This document shows positions 52,907 to 61,953 of a stretch of DNA of 64,000 bases, piece by piece. Both the position numbers and the translations under genes were made by a program. Below the pieces are notes generated by a model. It saw only the letters and a list, made by a program, of their open reading frames with translations, made no database searches and was not told the DNA's origin. Source of the stretch: Streptomyces fumanus (GTDB lineage: Bacteria > Actinomycetota > Actinomycetes > Streptomycetales > Streptomycetaceae); the NCBI RefSeq assembly GCF_014655295.1, contig NZ_BNBI01000003.1, forward strand, positions 1-64,000. Reading direction: 5' to 3'. Numbering within the stretch: the stretch's first letter is position 1; the number at the start of each line of letters is the position of its first letter.

Positions 52907-53806
52907 GTGGATCAGAGGCGCCTGGAGTACTTCATCGCGGTCGCGGAGGAACTGAACTTCACGCGGGCGGCGCAACGGCTTCACATCACGCAGTCGACAC
53001 TGTCGGCGGGGATCAAGAATCTGGAGGGCGAGCTGAAGGCCGAGCTGCTCACCCGCTCCACGCGGTCGGTCGGGCTGACGGAGGCCGGCTCGGCGTTCCT
53101 GCCCGAGGCGCGGGCCGCCATCGAGGCCCTCGACCGGGCCCGGGCCGTGGTCGAACCCCTCTCCGCAGGACTGCGCGGCAGCCTCACCGTCGGGCTGCTC
53201 AGCGGACTGACCGTCGTGGACGTTCCCGCCCTGGCCGGTGACTTCCACCGTCGCTATCCCGAGGTGCGGCTGCGCACGGAAACCTCTCAGCGCGGCACCG
53301 CCGGCTTGATCGAACGCCTCAAGGAAAGCCATGTCGACGTGGCCTTCGTGGGAGCGGAGATCGAGGACGAGGAGCTGAGGGTCAGGCCCGTCAAGCGGTA
53401 CGACCTGTCCCTGCTCGTTCCGTCCGGCCACCGGCTGGCCGACCGGCCCGACGTACTCCTGAGCGACCTGGCCGGGGAGCCGTTCGTGGACATGCCCGAG
53501 GGATTCGGGCAGCGTCAGATCACCGACGACGCCTTCCGGAAGGCGGAGTTGTCCCGCCGGGTCCTGATCGAGGTGTCCGACCTCACCACCGTCGCGGACT
53601 ACGTGGCGCACGGCCTGGGGGTGGCGCTGGCACCGCCGGATTTCGCGGCGTCGGCCGCCGGACCGGTCAGCGTGGTACCGGTCGCCGACGCCCGGCTGTC
53701 CTGGACCCTCGGCGTGGTGGCCTCGGCCACGAGACCACCCACGCGGGCCCTGCACGCCTTCCTGGACCTCATCCCCCACCACATCCGGCGCGACCGCCTG
53801 TTCTGA
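52907..53806 (+). CDS. LysR-type transcriptional regulator
   Basis: 299 residues starting at GTG 52907 with GGAG 5 nt before it; the protein then begins MDQRRLEYF, the standard LysR N-terminus, so the in-frame ATG at 52862 is less likely. Winged helix FTRAAQRLHITQSTLSAGIKNLE, then a periplasmic-binding-like effector domain. Divergent from the epimerase/DMT/amidohydrolase set, which it probably activates; the 183-nt gap contains the likely T-N11-A sites, which I could not pin down. Confidence 0.93.
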   Translation: MDQRRLEYFIAVAEELNFTRAAQRLHITQSTLSAGIKNLEGELKAELLTRSTRSVGLTEAGSAFLPEARAAIEALDRARAVVEPLSAGLRGSLTVGLLSGLTVVDVPALAGDFHRRYPEVRLRTETSQRGTAGLIERLKESHVDVAFVGAEIEDEELRVRPVKRYDLSLLVPSGHRLADRPDVLLSDLAGEPFVDMPEGFGQRQITDDAFRKAELSRRVLIEVSDLTTVADYVAHGLGVALAPPDFAASAAGPVSVVPVADARLSWTLGVVASATRPPTRALHAFLDLIPHHIRRDRLF

Positions 53807-54035
53807 GCGGAGGGTGCGCCGGCCGGCCCCCGGTCGGCTGCGCGCCGAGGATCCGCTCGGACAGCGGCCGCTGGACGTCGAGATCGCCGCCGAGGTCGAG
53901 CGGCGAGTCCCGCCGGAGCTCACGCACGTACTCGCGTTGCGCACGCGTCATGCCGTCACCTGCCTGGTTCCCGTACCGGCGCGACGGGGAAGCCCGGCCC
54001 GGACGAGGGCGACGGTGTGCCTGCTCGTCATGGCC

Positions 54036-54905
54036 TCATGACCGTGCCTCCGCCGACTTGGCGTGCCGCGCCACCAGTGCCGCGAACTCCTCGGGTGCGT
54101 CGACCGGAACGATGTGGCCGGCGTCGGGCAGCAGGATCTCCGTCAAATCCCTTGCGTAGGGGGCCACTTGCCGCGCCGTGGCCTCGCCGACGGCGCCTCC
54201 GCCGATCGTGAGCACCGGAAGGGTGAACACGTTCCGCGTCACCCAGGAGGAGATCCAGTCCGCGTTCGCGGGCATCGCGCGGTAGTGCTCGAAAGCGGCC
54301 CGCAGGGACTCGCGCCCGCGGTACGCCTCGACGATCCGGGCGGTCATCGCCTCCGGCAGCCCGCGGCGGCTCCCGCTGTCGAGGAAGAACCGTATGTAGC
54401 GGTCCTCCCGTCCCTCCAGCAGGTCCTCGGCGAACCCGCCGGGCACCGCGTGGAGACCGAACCACCAGGGCGCGCCGTTCGCCGTGAAGGACTCGGCGCC
54501 GGGCAGGGTGCCGATCATCGCCTCGCTCAGCGTCAGGCTGGTCACCCGGTCCGGGCGGGTGGCCGCCAGCGCGAACGCCGGTGCGGTGCCGAGGTCGATG
54601 CCGACGACGTGCGCCCGGTCGATGCCGAGCGCGTCGAGGACCCCGGCCAGATCACCGGCCAGCTCGGTCGCCCGGTAACCGCCGGCCGCCCGGTCGCTGT
54701 CGCCCAGGCCGCGGAGATCCGGGGCGACGACGCGGAGCCCGGCCGCCGTCAGCAGTGGCGCGGCCTCGGACCAGATCGCCCGGGTGTGCGGAAAGCCGTG
54801 CAGCAGCAGGACGGCGGGGCCGTCACCTGCCACCTCGACCGCGAGTCGGACGTCGTTCACCGGGACATGGCGGGCTCGGGCGCCCGCCAGGTAGGCAGTC
54901 AGCAT
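54036..54905 (-). CDS. Epoxide-hydrolase-like alpha/beta hydrolase (Asp nucleophile)
   Basis: 289 residues. HGFPHTRAIW oxyanion motif, nucleophile elbow GIDLGTAP with Asp in place of Ser (the epoxide hydrolase / haloacid-type arrangement), a cap domain in the middle, and the catalytic His in PDAGHIVPVD. Fits soluble epoxide hydrolases. Divergent from an HxlR regulator with 56 nt between the start codons. Confidence 0.9.
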   Translation of the reverse strand: MLTAYLAGARARHVPVNDVRLAVEVAGDGPAVLLLHGFPHTRAIWSEAAPLLTAAGLRVVAPDLRGLGDSDRAAGGYRATELAGDLAGVLDALGIDRAHVVGIDLGTAPAFALAATRPDRVTSLTLSEAMIGTLPGAESFTANGAPWWFGLHAVPGGFAEDLLEGREDRYIRFFLDSGSRRGLPEAMTARIVEAYRGRESLRAAFEHYRAMPANADWISSWVTRNVFTLPVLTIGGGAVGEATARQVAPYARDLTEILLPDAGHIVPVDAPEEFAALVARHAKSAEARS

Positions 54906-54920
54906 GGTTCATCCCCTTCA

Positions 54921-54949
54921 TTGGTTACCATCAGATACCAGGCGAAGAT
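54921..54949 (+). promoter_or_regulatory. Promoter and TACCA direct repeats between the epoxide hydrolase and HxlR genes
   Basis: Plus strand TTGGTT (54921-54926), 17-bp spacer, GAAGAT (54944-54949), with AGGAG and the HxlR ATG following. TACCA at 54926-54930 and 54936-54940 are 10 bp apart on the same face of the helix inside the spacer, a plausible HxlR binding site acting on both genes. Confidence 0.45.
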
Positions 54950-54961
54950 AGGAGACCGACC

Positions 54962-55378
54962 ATGGACGGACAAGAAGGCACTTCCCGGACGCCTGGTCAC
55001 CCCGGGGTGACCCCCCACCGCGGTGACCTCTTCGACGCGGCCTGCCCCACCAGGCATCTGCTCGACCGGGTCGGCACGAAGTGGACGACCATGCTCGTGC
55101 TGACCCTCGACCGGACCGGCGGCGAACTCCGGTTCGCGGAACTCAAGCGGGCCATGACCGGGATCTCCCAGAAAATGCTGACGCAGACCCTGAGGGCGCT
55201 CGAACGGGACGGCCTCGTGACCCGCCGGGTCGAGCCGTCCGTACCGCCGCGGGTGTTCTACGGGCTCACCGCGCGGGGCGCGTCGCTGGCACGCCCGCTG
55301 TCGCAGTTGCGGGAGTGGGCGGAGACGCACATGCCCCAGGTGCTGCTCGATCAGGAGGCGTTCGACCGTTCGCACTGA
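54962..55378 (+). CDS. HxlR-family winged-helix regulator
   Basis: 138 residues. Conserved HxlR points: DAACPTRHLLDRVGTKWT, with the redox/ligand-linked Cys, then LRFAELKRAMTGISQKMLTQTLRALERDGLVTR and the wing VFYGLTARGASL. ATG 54962 has AGGAG upstream. Divergent from the epoxide-hydrolase-like gene and likely its regulator. Confidence 0.92.
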   Translation: MDGQEGTSRTPGHPGVTPHRGDLFDAACPTRHLLDRVGTKWTTMLVLTLDRTGGELRFAELKRAMTGISQKMLTQTLRALERDGLVTRRVEPSVPPRVFYGLTARGASLARPLSQLREWAETHMPQVLLDQEAFDRSH

Positions 55379-55464
55379 GCGCGGCCCGTCCAGGGCTGTC
55401 CGGGTCCGCGGCAGGTTCTCCGCCCGGCTCCGGGGCCACCGGGCTCCTCCCCCTCGGATTCCGG

Positions 55465-55494
55465 TTGTTTTATTGGAACGGTCGTGCCAATAAT
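55465..55494 (+). promoter_or_regulatory. Promoter with TTATTGG-N10-CCAATAA operator before the MDR oxidoreductase
   Basis: TTATTGG (55470-55476) and CCAATAA (55487-55493) are perfect inverted copies in an otherwise GC-rich region. TTGTTT (55465-55470) and AATAAT (55489-55494) are 18 bp apart and could be the -35 and -10 boxes, so a bound repressor would block the promoter. The TetR gene downstream is the likely binder. Confidence 0.6.
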
Positions 55495-55551
55495 GGGGGC
55501 CCAGTCGAGGTGCGCTCACGCGAACGCACCGGACGGAAGGATCAGGTCCCC

Positions 55552-56547
55552 ATGTCACGTGCTGTTGTTTTCGACGAGGTCGGCGGCCCGGATGTCCTGC
55601 GCTTGGTCGATGAACCAGCGGGCACCCCGGGTCCCGGTGAGGTCCGCGTCAGGCTGGAGGCGTTCGCCGTCAACCGGCTGGACGAACTGACGCGTTCCGG
55701 CGCCTCTCCGATGCCGGTCAAGCTGCCGCACGCCCGGCTCGGATGCGAGGGAACCGGTGTCATCGACGCGCTGGGAGAGGGTGTCGAGGGGTACGAGGTC
55801 GGTGACGCGGTGGTGCTGACCGCCGTTCCCGACATGACCGCCAACGGCACGTACGCGGACCACACCGTGCTGCCCGCCACCCGGATCATCGAGCGTCCCG
55901 AGAGGCTGAGCCCGGTCGGCGCGGCGGCGCTGTGGGTCGCCTACTCCACCGCCTACGGAGCACTTGTCGAGAAGGCCGGTATGCGGCCGGGCGACCGGGT
56001 CCTGATCACCGCGGCGTCCGGCACGGTCGGCCTCGCCGCCCTCCAGATCGCCAACCAGATCGGCGCCACCCCCATCGCGGTGACCCGTCACGCGGCGAAG
56101 AGGGACGGCCTGCTGGCCGCCGGAGCCGCGGCAGTCGTCGCCACCGACACCGAGGACATCGTCGAGGCCACCCGTTCGCACACCGGCGGCGCGGGGGCGG
56201 ACATCATCCTCGACTCCGTCATGGGCCCAGGACTCGCCGAACTCGCCAAGGCGGCCAAGCGCTTCTCCGGCACGCTGGTCACGGTGGGCTGGCTCGACCC
56301 GCGCCCGGCCCCCTATCCCTCCGTGCCCATCACCACCCACCGCTACATGAGCTTCGAGCACGCCCTCGACACCGCCGCGGTGCGACGCATCGCCGCCTTC
56401 CTCTTCGCCGGCCTGCGCAGCGGCGCGCTCAGCCCCACCGTCGACCGTGTGTTCCCCATGGAAGACATCGTCGACGCGCACCGCTACCTGGAACAGGGAC
56501 AGCAGGGCCTGGGCAAGATCGTCGTCACCACCGGGCAGGCCGGCTGA
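55552..56547 (+). CDS. MDR-family zinc-independent quinone-oxidoreductase-like dehydrogenase
   Basis: 331 residues from ATG 55552. Catalytic-domain motif AVNRLDELTRSG and GCEGTGVIDALG, NADPH-binding ITAASGTVGLAALQIANQIG. It lacks the Cys cluster of zinc-binding alcohol dehydrogenases, so it fits the quinone oxidoreductase branch reducing enones or quinones with NADPH. Followed after 76 nt by a TetR gene on the same strand that probably controls the operon through the upstream inverted repeat. Confidence 0.92.
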   Translation: MSRAVVFDEVGGPDVLRLVDEPAGTPGPGEVRVRLEAFAVNRLDELTRSGASPMPVKLPHARLGCEGTGVIDALGEGVEGYEVGDAVVLTAVPDMTANGTYADHTVLPATRIIERPERLSPVGAAALWVAYSTAYGALVEKAGMRPGDRVLITAASGTVGLAALQIANQIGATPIAVTRHAAKRDGLLAAGAAAVVATDTEDIVEATRSHTGGAGADIILDSVMGPGLAELAKAAKRFSGTLVTVGWLDPRPAPYPSVPITTHRYMSFEHALDTAAVRRIAAFLFAGLRSGALSPTVDRVFPMEDIVDAHRYLEQGQQGLGKIVVTTGQAG

Positions 56548-56623
56548 ACCGGGGCATACGATGACGACGACCACGGGGCCTTCCACCGGACCGCAGCGCC
56601 CCTGACATGACGGAGGGTGAGGC

Positions 56624-57175
56624 ATGGCCGGACGCCCCGTGGACCACGCACGGCGCGCCGAACTTCTCGACGCGGTCGTGGACTACACGATCGAGCACGG
56701 GTTCAGCGATCTGTCCTGGCGGCCCGTCGCCGCCGCCCTGGGCGTGTCGACGACGTCGTTGGTCCACCGCTTCGGCTCCAAGGAGCAGATGCTGCAGGAG
56801 ATCCTCGGACGGCTGCGCGAACGCATCGTCGCCGCCGTCGGGCCGAGCCACGGCCTGCGGGCGGATGTGAGAGCCGTCTGGGAAAGAGTGTCCGACCCGC
56901 GGCGAGGAGGGGAGTTCCGGCTCTTCTTCGCCGTGTACGGACACGCGTTGCAGGCCCCGGAGCAGTTCGCGGACTTCCTCGACCATGTGGTGACCGACTG
57001 GATGAACAGCCTGCGCGAGGCGCAGGGCCCGGACACCGACCCGGTCACGGCCACCCGCACGGCCACCCTCGTCATCGCCACCCTCCGGGGACTGCTGCTC
57101 GATCTGCTCGCCACCGGCGACCGCCGAAGGGTCCACGACGCGGCCGAGGCGTTCCTCGCGACGCTTCCGGCGTAG
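56624..57175 (+). CDS. TetR-family repressor
   Basis: 183 residues with an N-terminal TetR domain (VAAALGVSTTSLVHRFGSKEQML) and a helical C-terminal ligand domain. ATG 56624 has GGAGGGTGAGGC upstream. Second gene after the MDR oxidoreductase; likely autorepressor of that pair. Confidence 0.9.
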   Translation: MAGRPVDHARRAELLDAVVDYTIEHGFSDLSWRPVAAALGVSTTSLVHRFGSKEQMLQEILGRLRERIVAAVGPSHGLRADVRAVWERVSDPRRGGEFRLFFAVYGHALQAPEQFADFLDHVVTDWMNSLREAQGPDTDPVTATRTATLVIATLRGLLLDLLATGDRRRVHDAAEAFLATLPA

Positions 57176-57295
57176 GCCGCACCTGTCGGCCGCGGTGGCG
57201 GGCGGCCCGCTTCCGCTGCCAGTGGGACGACGAGGAGCGGTCCGCGCGGTGGGCGCCCGTCGGCGGCGGAGTCCGGTGTCCGTGCTCCGTCCGTG

Positions 57296-58234
57296 TCAGC
57301 CGCGGGGAAAGGCGGCCCATTCGGCGATGGCGAACCCGTCGCCGTCCCGGCGGACTTCGGCGGCTCCGGGTCCGGGCCAGTGGGCAGGGATGACGAGTTC
57401 GCGCAGCTCGGCGGCGCGGGAGAGGTAGGACGCGCGGGTCCTGGCCGCGCGCCCGGGGTCGTCGCAGAAGCAACTGTTCCACGCAGGCTCGAGGACCTGC
57501 ACGGGGCTGTGCAGCATGTCACCGACGAACACGGCGCGGTCGGTGTCGGAGCGCAGGGTGAGGACGGAGGAGCCGGGGGTGTGGCCCGGTGCCGCTTCCA
57601 GCAGCAGATTGCCGTCGATGCGGTGGGAGTCCTCCCACAGCACCGCCTGTCCGGCCCGGTGGACGGGGGCGATACTGTCCTCGAAGACCAGCCTGCTGCC
57701 CGCCCAGCGGATCCTTTCGTGTTCGTCGCGCGGCGCCCGGCCGCGGCCCGGGCCGGGACCTTCGGGGTCGAAGTAGAGGTGGTCGGCCCTGGGGATCAGG
57801 TAGGTGGCGTTGGGGAAGGTGGGGACCCACTCACCGTCGCGCGACTCGGTGTTCCAGCCGACGTGGTCGTAGTGGATGTGGGTGTTGACCACGATGTCGA
57901 CGTCCTCCGGAGCGACACCGGCCTCGCGCAGGCGGGCGAGGTAGTCGGTCCGCAGACCGGCGAACTGCGGGACCTGCGGGCGCTCCCTTCCGTTGCCGAC
58001 ACCGGTGTCGACCAGGATGGTCCTGCCCTCGCTGCGCACGACCCAGGTCTGGATGTGGCAGTGGTAGGCGTCGTCGGCGGGCGTCCAGAAATCCGGCTCC
58101 AACCACTCCTGGTTGCGCCGCCAGGTCTCCTCGTCGCTGTCCGGGATGATGAAGCGGGCCGTACGGACGGGTCCTGACCACTCGATGACACGCGTGATCT
58201 CCACGTCGCCGAGTGACATGGTTGCTGCTGTCAC
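57296..58234 (-). CDS. Metallo-beta-lactamase-fold hydrolase
   Basis: 312 residues from GTG 58234, which has GGAGG 7 nt upstream; ATG 58219 is an alternative. The metal-binding motif is THIHYDHVGW, with later ligands in PGHTPGS and GDMLHSPVQ and the last His in PAHWPGPG. Resembles lactonase/esterase-like MBL proteins. Substrate unknown. Same strand as, and 97 nt downstream of, a TetR regulator. Confidence 0.9.
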   Translation of the reverse strand: MTAATMSLGDVEITRVIEWSGPVRTARFIIPDSDEETWRRNQEWLEPDFWTPADDAYHCHIQTWVVRSEGRTILVDTGVGNGRERPQVPQFAGLRTDYLARLREAGVAPEDVDIVVNTHIHYDHVGWNTESRDGEWVPTFPNATYLIPRADHLYFDPEGPGPGRGRAPRDEHERIRWAGSRLVFEDSIAPVHRAGQAVLWEDSHRIDGNLLLEAAPGHTPGSSVLTLRSDTDRAVFVGDMLHSPVQVLEPAWNSCFCDDPGRAARTRASYLSRAAELRELVIPAHWPGPGAAEVRRDGDGFAIAEWAAFPRG

Positions 58235-58331
58235 GTTGAGTCCTCCGGAATGCACGGGCGGGTCGCCTACGGATGCGACAACCAAGGCGACTGCGGATGC
58301 GGACGCGGACGCGGTGACCGCGCGCCGGGGG

Positions 58332-59000
58332 TCAGACGGGACCACCCGGTCCAGGTGCGTAGCGGGCGAGGAAGCCGAGGACGGCCTCCTCGATCACCAC
58401 GCTCGCGTCGGGCTGGGCGGCGGTCTCCGCCTCGAAACCCATGACCCGCGGCCAGACCAGGAACTCCTGGATGAGGCCCATGAACTGGCGCGCCGCCAGG
58501 TAGGTGTCCGGGCAGCGCAGGCGGCCGCGACGGACCAGGTCGTCGAGGCGGCCGGCGAACGCCGCGACGAGCGGCCCCTTCCCCAGCCGGTAGAACTCGT
58601 CCGCGATCCATGGCAGACGGCACGATTCGCTCGCCACCAGCCGGGCGAAACGGATCTGGTCCGTTTCCTCGGCGAAGCGCTGGAGGGACTGGGCGAACCC
58701 GCGCAGAACCTCCTCGGCGTCCGTGTCGGCCTCGCGGGTGCCGAGCCGTCGGTCCGGGTCGGCGAACGCCGACCAGTGGTAGCGGACCATCTCCCGGAAG
58801 ACCGCCTCCTTGGACCCGAAGCGGTTGTACACGGTCTGCCGCGAGAGGCCCGCGCGCTCGGCGACCCGCTCCAGGGAGACCCCGTCGTAGCGGTCGGCCA
58901 GGAACAGTTCCTTCGCCGCTCGGAGGATCTTCTCGTCGGCGGCCGACCTGCGCCGCCCGGACCTCTCGGCGGGGACATCGTCCACGTGGGCGGCGTCCAA
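58332..59000 (-). CDS. TetR-family repressor (TTG start)
   Basis: 222 residues if translation starts at TTG 59000, with GGAGGAGGGG just upstream; a longer frame to 59180 runs back through the promoter repeats and is rejected. Helix-turn-helix VAERAGLSRQTVYNRFGSKEAVF. A pair of 17-bp direct repeats lies upstream and is the likely operator. The next gene on the strand encodes the metallo-hydrolase. Confidence 0.88.
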   Translation of the reverse strand: MDAAHVDDVPAERSGRRRSAADEKILRAAKELFLADRYDGVSLERVAERAGLSRQTVYNRFGSKEAVFREMVRYHWSAFADPDRRLGTREADTDAEEVLRGFAQSLQRFAEETDQIRFARLVASESCRLPWIADEFYRLGKGPLVAAFAGRLDDLVRRGRLRCPDTYLAARQFMGLIQEFLVWPRVMGFEAETAAQPDASVVIEEAVLGFLARYAPGPGGPV

Positions 59001-59021
59001 GCCGATCCCCTCCTCCAACCG

Positions 59022-59062
59022 AATCTGCACTTTACAGCACAGTCTAATCTGAACTTTACAGC
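59022..59062 (-). promoter_or_regulatory. Two 17-bp direct repeats, candidate TetR operator
   Basis: AATCTGCACTTTACAGC (59022-59038) and AATCTGAACTTTACAGC (59046-59062) differ at one base and repeat with a 24-bp period. The local sequence is AT-rich against its surroundings, as expected for a promoter. Each copy contains the imperfect palindrome CTGxACTTTACAG. Confidence 0.65.
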
Positions 59063-59307
59063 CCAGTACAGTTTTTCCGCGTTCGGGTGCGGCATCTTCT
59101 CCCCTCCTCGTCACTGACGGTCGGCCAGGCAGCACCTGACCGGCGGGTGAACCGGACCGTGGCCGGAAACGTTGATACAAGGAGGTGACCAGGACTGTCG
59201 CCGGAACGGACAGCGCCAGGACGGCTGCTCGCCGGACTCGTCGGCATCGAACCCGAGGACCTCGCCGCGGCTGAGACGCCCCTCGCCCAGATGAAAGGAA
59301 TCAGCGG

Positions 59308-59955
59308 ATGCCGCCCACGCAGGGCCCCTTTCGCATGCGTATCGCAACCTCCGCGGACATCGACGCCATCGTCCGCACACTGACCACCGCCTTCTTCAAC
59401 GACCCGCTGTGGGCGCCGGCCTTCCCTGACACCGAACGACGCGCCGAGCAGTCGGCGGCCATGTGGCGGCTTTACGCGACCTCGGCACTGCGCCATCACT
59501 GGACGTTCGTCAGCGACCACGCGGAGGCCACGGCGGTGTGGATTCCCCCCGGCCGATCCGAACTGACCAGCGAAGAGGCCGCCGGCCTCCCGGACCTTCT
59601 GCGCCAGGTCGCCGGCCAGGACGTGGCCGAGACCATCATGAAGATGAACGACCAGTTCGCGGCCGCGCGACCGCAGCGGCCGCACTTCTACCTGACGCTG
59701 CTCGCCGTCCACGACCAGCACCGGGGTCAGGGACTCGGCATGTCCCTGCTCGCCGAAAGCCTCGCTCACATCGACGCCCTGGAGCTCCCCGCCTACCTGG
59801 AGTCGTCCAACCCGGCCAACATCCAGCGGTACGAGAGCGTCGGTTTCGTCCCGCAGGAAGAGGTCGTCGTCGCCACGGGCCAGGTCGTCACCACCATGTG
59901 GCGTCCGGCTGCCGGAAGCAGCCCGGGGGACGGCCCTGTGGACCGTCCGGCGTGA
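59308..59955 (+). CDS. GNAT-family N-acetyltransferase
   Basis: 215 residues with the acetyl-CoA binding motif A in HDQHRGQGLGMSLL, preceded by the beta strand HFYLTLLAV, and the C-terminal SSNPANIQRYESVGFVPQEE pattern. Start ATG 59308; ATG 59335 would drop nine residues. Acceptor unknown. Confidence 0.92.
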   Translation: MPPTQGPFRMRIATSADIDAIVRTLTTAFFNDPLWAPAFPDTERRAEQSAAMWRLYATSALRHHWTFVSDHAEATAVWIPPGRSELTSEEAAGLPDLLRQVAGQDVAETIMKMNDQFAAARPQRPHFYLTLLAVHDQHRGQGLGMSLLAESLAHIDALELPAYLESSNPANIQRYESVGFVPQEEVVVATGQVVTTMWRPAAGSSPGDGPVDRPA

Positions 59956-60112
59956 CAACGACCCGGAAGAGGGGGACACTCCCTGTCCGCTACGCCTGGA
60001 AAGGTCTTGCTGGAGCCCCGGGGGACGTCAGTACTCCCGTGGCACGGTCGCCCCGCGACGGCCCAGGCCGGTGCGGCGGCGCTCGTCCGTGAGCGAGAGC
60101 AAGGAGCACACC

Positions 60113-60535
60113 ATGGCCATCACGACCACCACTCATCTGAACTTCCGGGGCGCCGCACGCGAGGCGCTGGAGTTCTACCGGTCCGTCTTCGGCGGACGTG
60201 TCGTGGCCGTCACCTACAAGGACGCCGGCAACGTGCAGGACGAGAACGAGGCGGACTGGGTCATGTGGGGTGAGGTGGTCGCGGACAACGGCTTCCACGT
60301 CATGGCCTACGACGTGCCCGCCCAACAGCCCTGGCAGCAGGGCGAGAACCCGTTCTTCGTCTCCGTGCGCGGCGACGACGCCGAGGAGATCGGCGCCCTG
60401 TGGCAGGGGCTCGCCGACGGTTCGACGGTGGTACGGCCACTGGAGCCCGCGCAGTGGGCACCGCTGTACGGCATGCTCACCGACCGGTTCGGCGTGACCT
60501 GGGTCCTGGACGTGACCGCCTCCTACAACGGCTGA
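60113..60535 (+). CDS. PhnB-like VOC protein
   Basis: 140 residues; ATG 60113 has AAGGAG 7 nt upstream. Matches PhnB-type VOC proteins: THLNFRGAAREALEFYRSVFGG, then a long beta region with MAYDVP and GENPFFVSVRGDDAEE and the conserved YGMLTDRFGVTWVLDV end. Function unknown. Followed by a 16-bp-stem terminator. Confidence 0.9.
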   Translation: MAITTTTHLNFRGAAREALEFYRSVFGGRVVAVTYKDAGNVQDENEADWVMWGEVVADNGFHVMAYDVPAQQPWQQGENPFFVSVRGDDAEEIGALWQGLADGSTVVRPLEPAQWAPLYGMLTDRFGVTWVLDVTASYNG

Positions 60536-60560
60536 TCCGGCCGACCGGTACCGGACCGGG

Positions 60561-60598
60561 TCCGGGCCGCCGCCGCACCCCCGCGGCGGCGGCCCGGA
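60561..60598 (+). terminator. Strong terminator hairpin (16-bp perfect stem)
   Basis: TCCGGGCCGCCGCCGC (60561-60576) pairs perfectly with 60583-60598 around a 6-nt loop, 26 nt after the VOC gene stop. Confidence 0.85.
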
Positions 60599-60789
60599 CG
60601 GACGCCCTGCCCCGCACAGGACGAGGGGTCGGCGGGGCCCTCACCGGACGCCGCGACGAGGCCCACCTGTTCCGCACCGGGTGCGTCGCGCGCTTGCCCT
60701 TCACGTGCACGTCAGGTTCTACGGTGGCTCACATGCCCGTCCCCTACTGGGACGAGCCGAACGTCGCCCGGTGAAAGGCAGACACCCGC

Positions 60790-61737
60790 ATGACCATGAC
60801 CACGTACTACCCCGCGACCGGCCTTTCCGGGCCCGCCCCCACCGCGACCGTGTCCGTCAAGCCGCTCGTGCTGGAGGCACCGTGGCGCGGTGCGGACCTG
60901 CCCGTCCGCGTCACCGCCCCTGTCACCGGCGACCGCCTGCCCGTCGTGCTCTTCGCCCACGGTTTCGGCTCGGACCTGGACGGTTACGCCCCGCTGGTCG
61001 ATCACTGGGCGTCGGGCGGCTTCGTCGTGGTGCAGGCCACCCACTTGGACTCCGAGCGGCTCGGCCTCTCCGCCGACGACCCGCGCCGGCCCCAGATGTG
61101 GCGCTACCGCGTACAGGACATGCGGCGCATCCTCGATGAGCTCGCCACCCTGGAGGCGGCCGTGCCGGGTCTGTCGGGGCGCGTGGACCGCAGCCGTGTC
61201 GTCGCGGCCGGGCACTCCTTCGGCGGCCAGACGGCCGGCGTCCTGGTCGGTCTGCGCGTCCGGGACCCGCGGACCGGTGCCGCCGAGGACCTGTCGGATG
61301 CCCGGATCATGGCCAGCGTCCAGTTGGCCACCGCGGGCAAGGGCGGCGACGAACTGACCCCCTTCGCCCACGACACCCTTCCCTGGCTGCGCGATCAGGA
61401 CTTCTCCCGCATCACCGCCCCTGGCCTCGTCGTCGCGGGAGACAAGGACGACCTTCCGCTCTCCACCCGGGGCCCGGCCTGGACGACCGACCCCTATACC
61501 CTCAGCCGCGGCGACAAGAGCCTCCTGACCGTCCGCGGCGGCGAGCACTTCCTCGGTGGCGTCTCCGGTCACCGAGTGGCGGAGACCACCGACGAGAACC
61601 CCGACCGGGTCGCCCTCGTCCAGCAGGTCACCCTCGCCTATCTGCGACACGTCACCGGCATCGACCACACCGACTGGGAGCACGCCCGAACCGTGCTGAC
61701 GGGCAGCCACCCGCTGGGACACCTCGAATCCAAGTGA
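60790..61737 (+). CDS. Chlorophyllase/PET-hydrolase-like alpha/beta hydrolase
   Basis: 315 residues. LFAHGFGSDLDGY (oxyanion), nucleophile GHSFGGQTAG, a later acidic residue in GDKDDLP and the catalytic His in GGEHFLGG. Resembles chlorophyllase-like and cutinase-like bacterial hydrolases. No signal peptide, so cytoplasmic. A 13-codon ORF starting at 60733 lies just upstream but has no clear RBS. Confidence 0.88.
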   Translation: MTMTTYYPATGLSGPAPTATVSVKPLVLEAPWRGADLPVRVTAPVTGDRLPVVLFAHGFGSDLDGYAPLVDHWASGGFVVVQATHLDSERLGLSADDPRRPQMWRYRVQDMRRILDELATLEAAVPGLSGRVDRSRVVAAGHSFGGQTAGVLVGLRVRDPRTGAAEDLSDARIMASVQLATAGKGGDELTPFAHDTLPWLRDQDFSRITAPGLVVAGDKDDLPLSTRGPAWTTDPYTLSRGDKSLLTVRGGEHFLGGVSGHRVAETTDENPDRVALVQQVTLAYLRHVTGIDHTDWEHARTVLTGSHPLGHLESK

Positions 61738-61953
61738 CCCTCGCCGCCCACCGTCCGGCCGGTGACCGGATCGGTGGCTTCGCGAGCGGGAATGGTGTCC
61801 TGCCCCATGCACATGGCGGGCGGGCGCCTTCCGCCCGGCCCTCGCGGCAGCGGCCCCCGCTGCCCCGGGGCGCGTTCGGCGCGGTTGATCCACTTTTCGA
61901 ACAGCCACTACGCTCCTGAACAGGAACGACGGCCGCGGCCCGGGGGGCTGCGG

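Noticed and set aside
53807..54035. Short frames on both strands between the LysR and epoxide hydrolase genes
   Set aside because: Neither has an RBS or similarity to a family; the segment is probably a non-coding gap or old gene remains too decayed to name.
60733..60774. 13-codon ORF as a leader peptide before the hydrolase gene
   Set aside because: No RBS, no run of a regulatory amino acid and no attenuator-like stems between it and the next gene.
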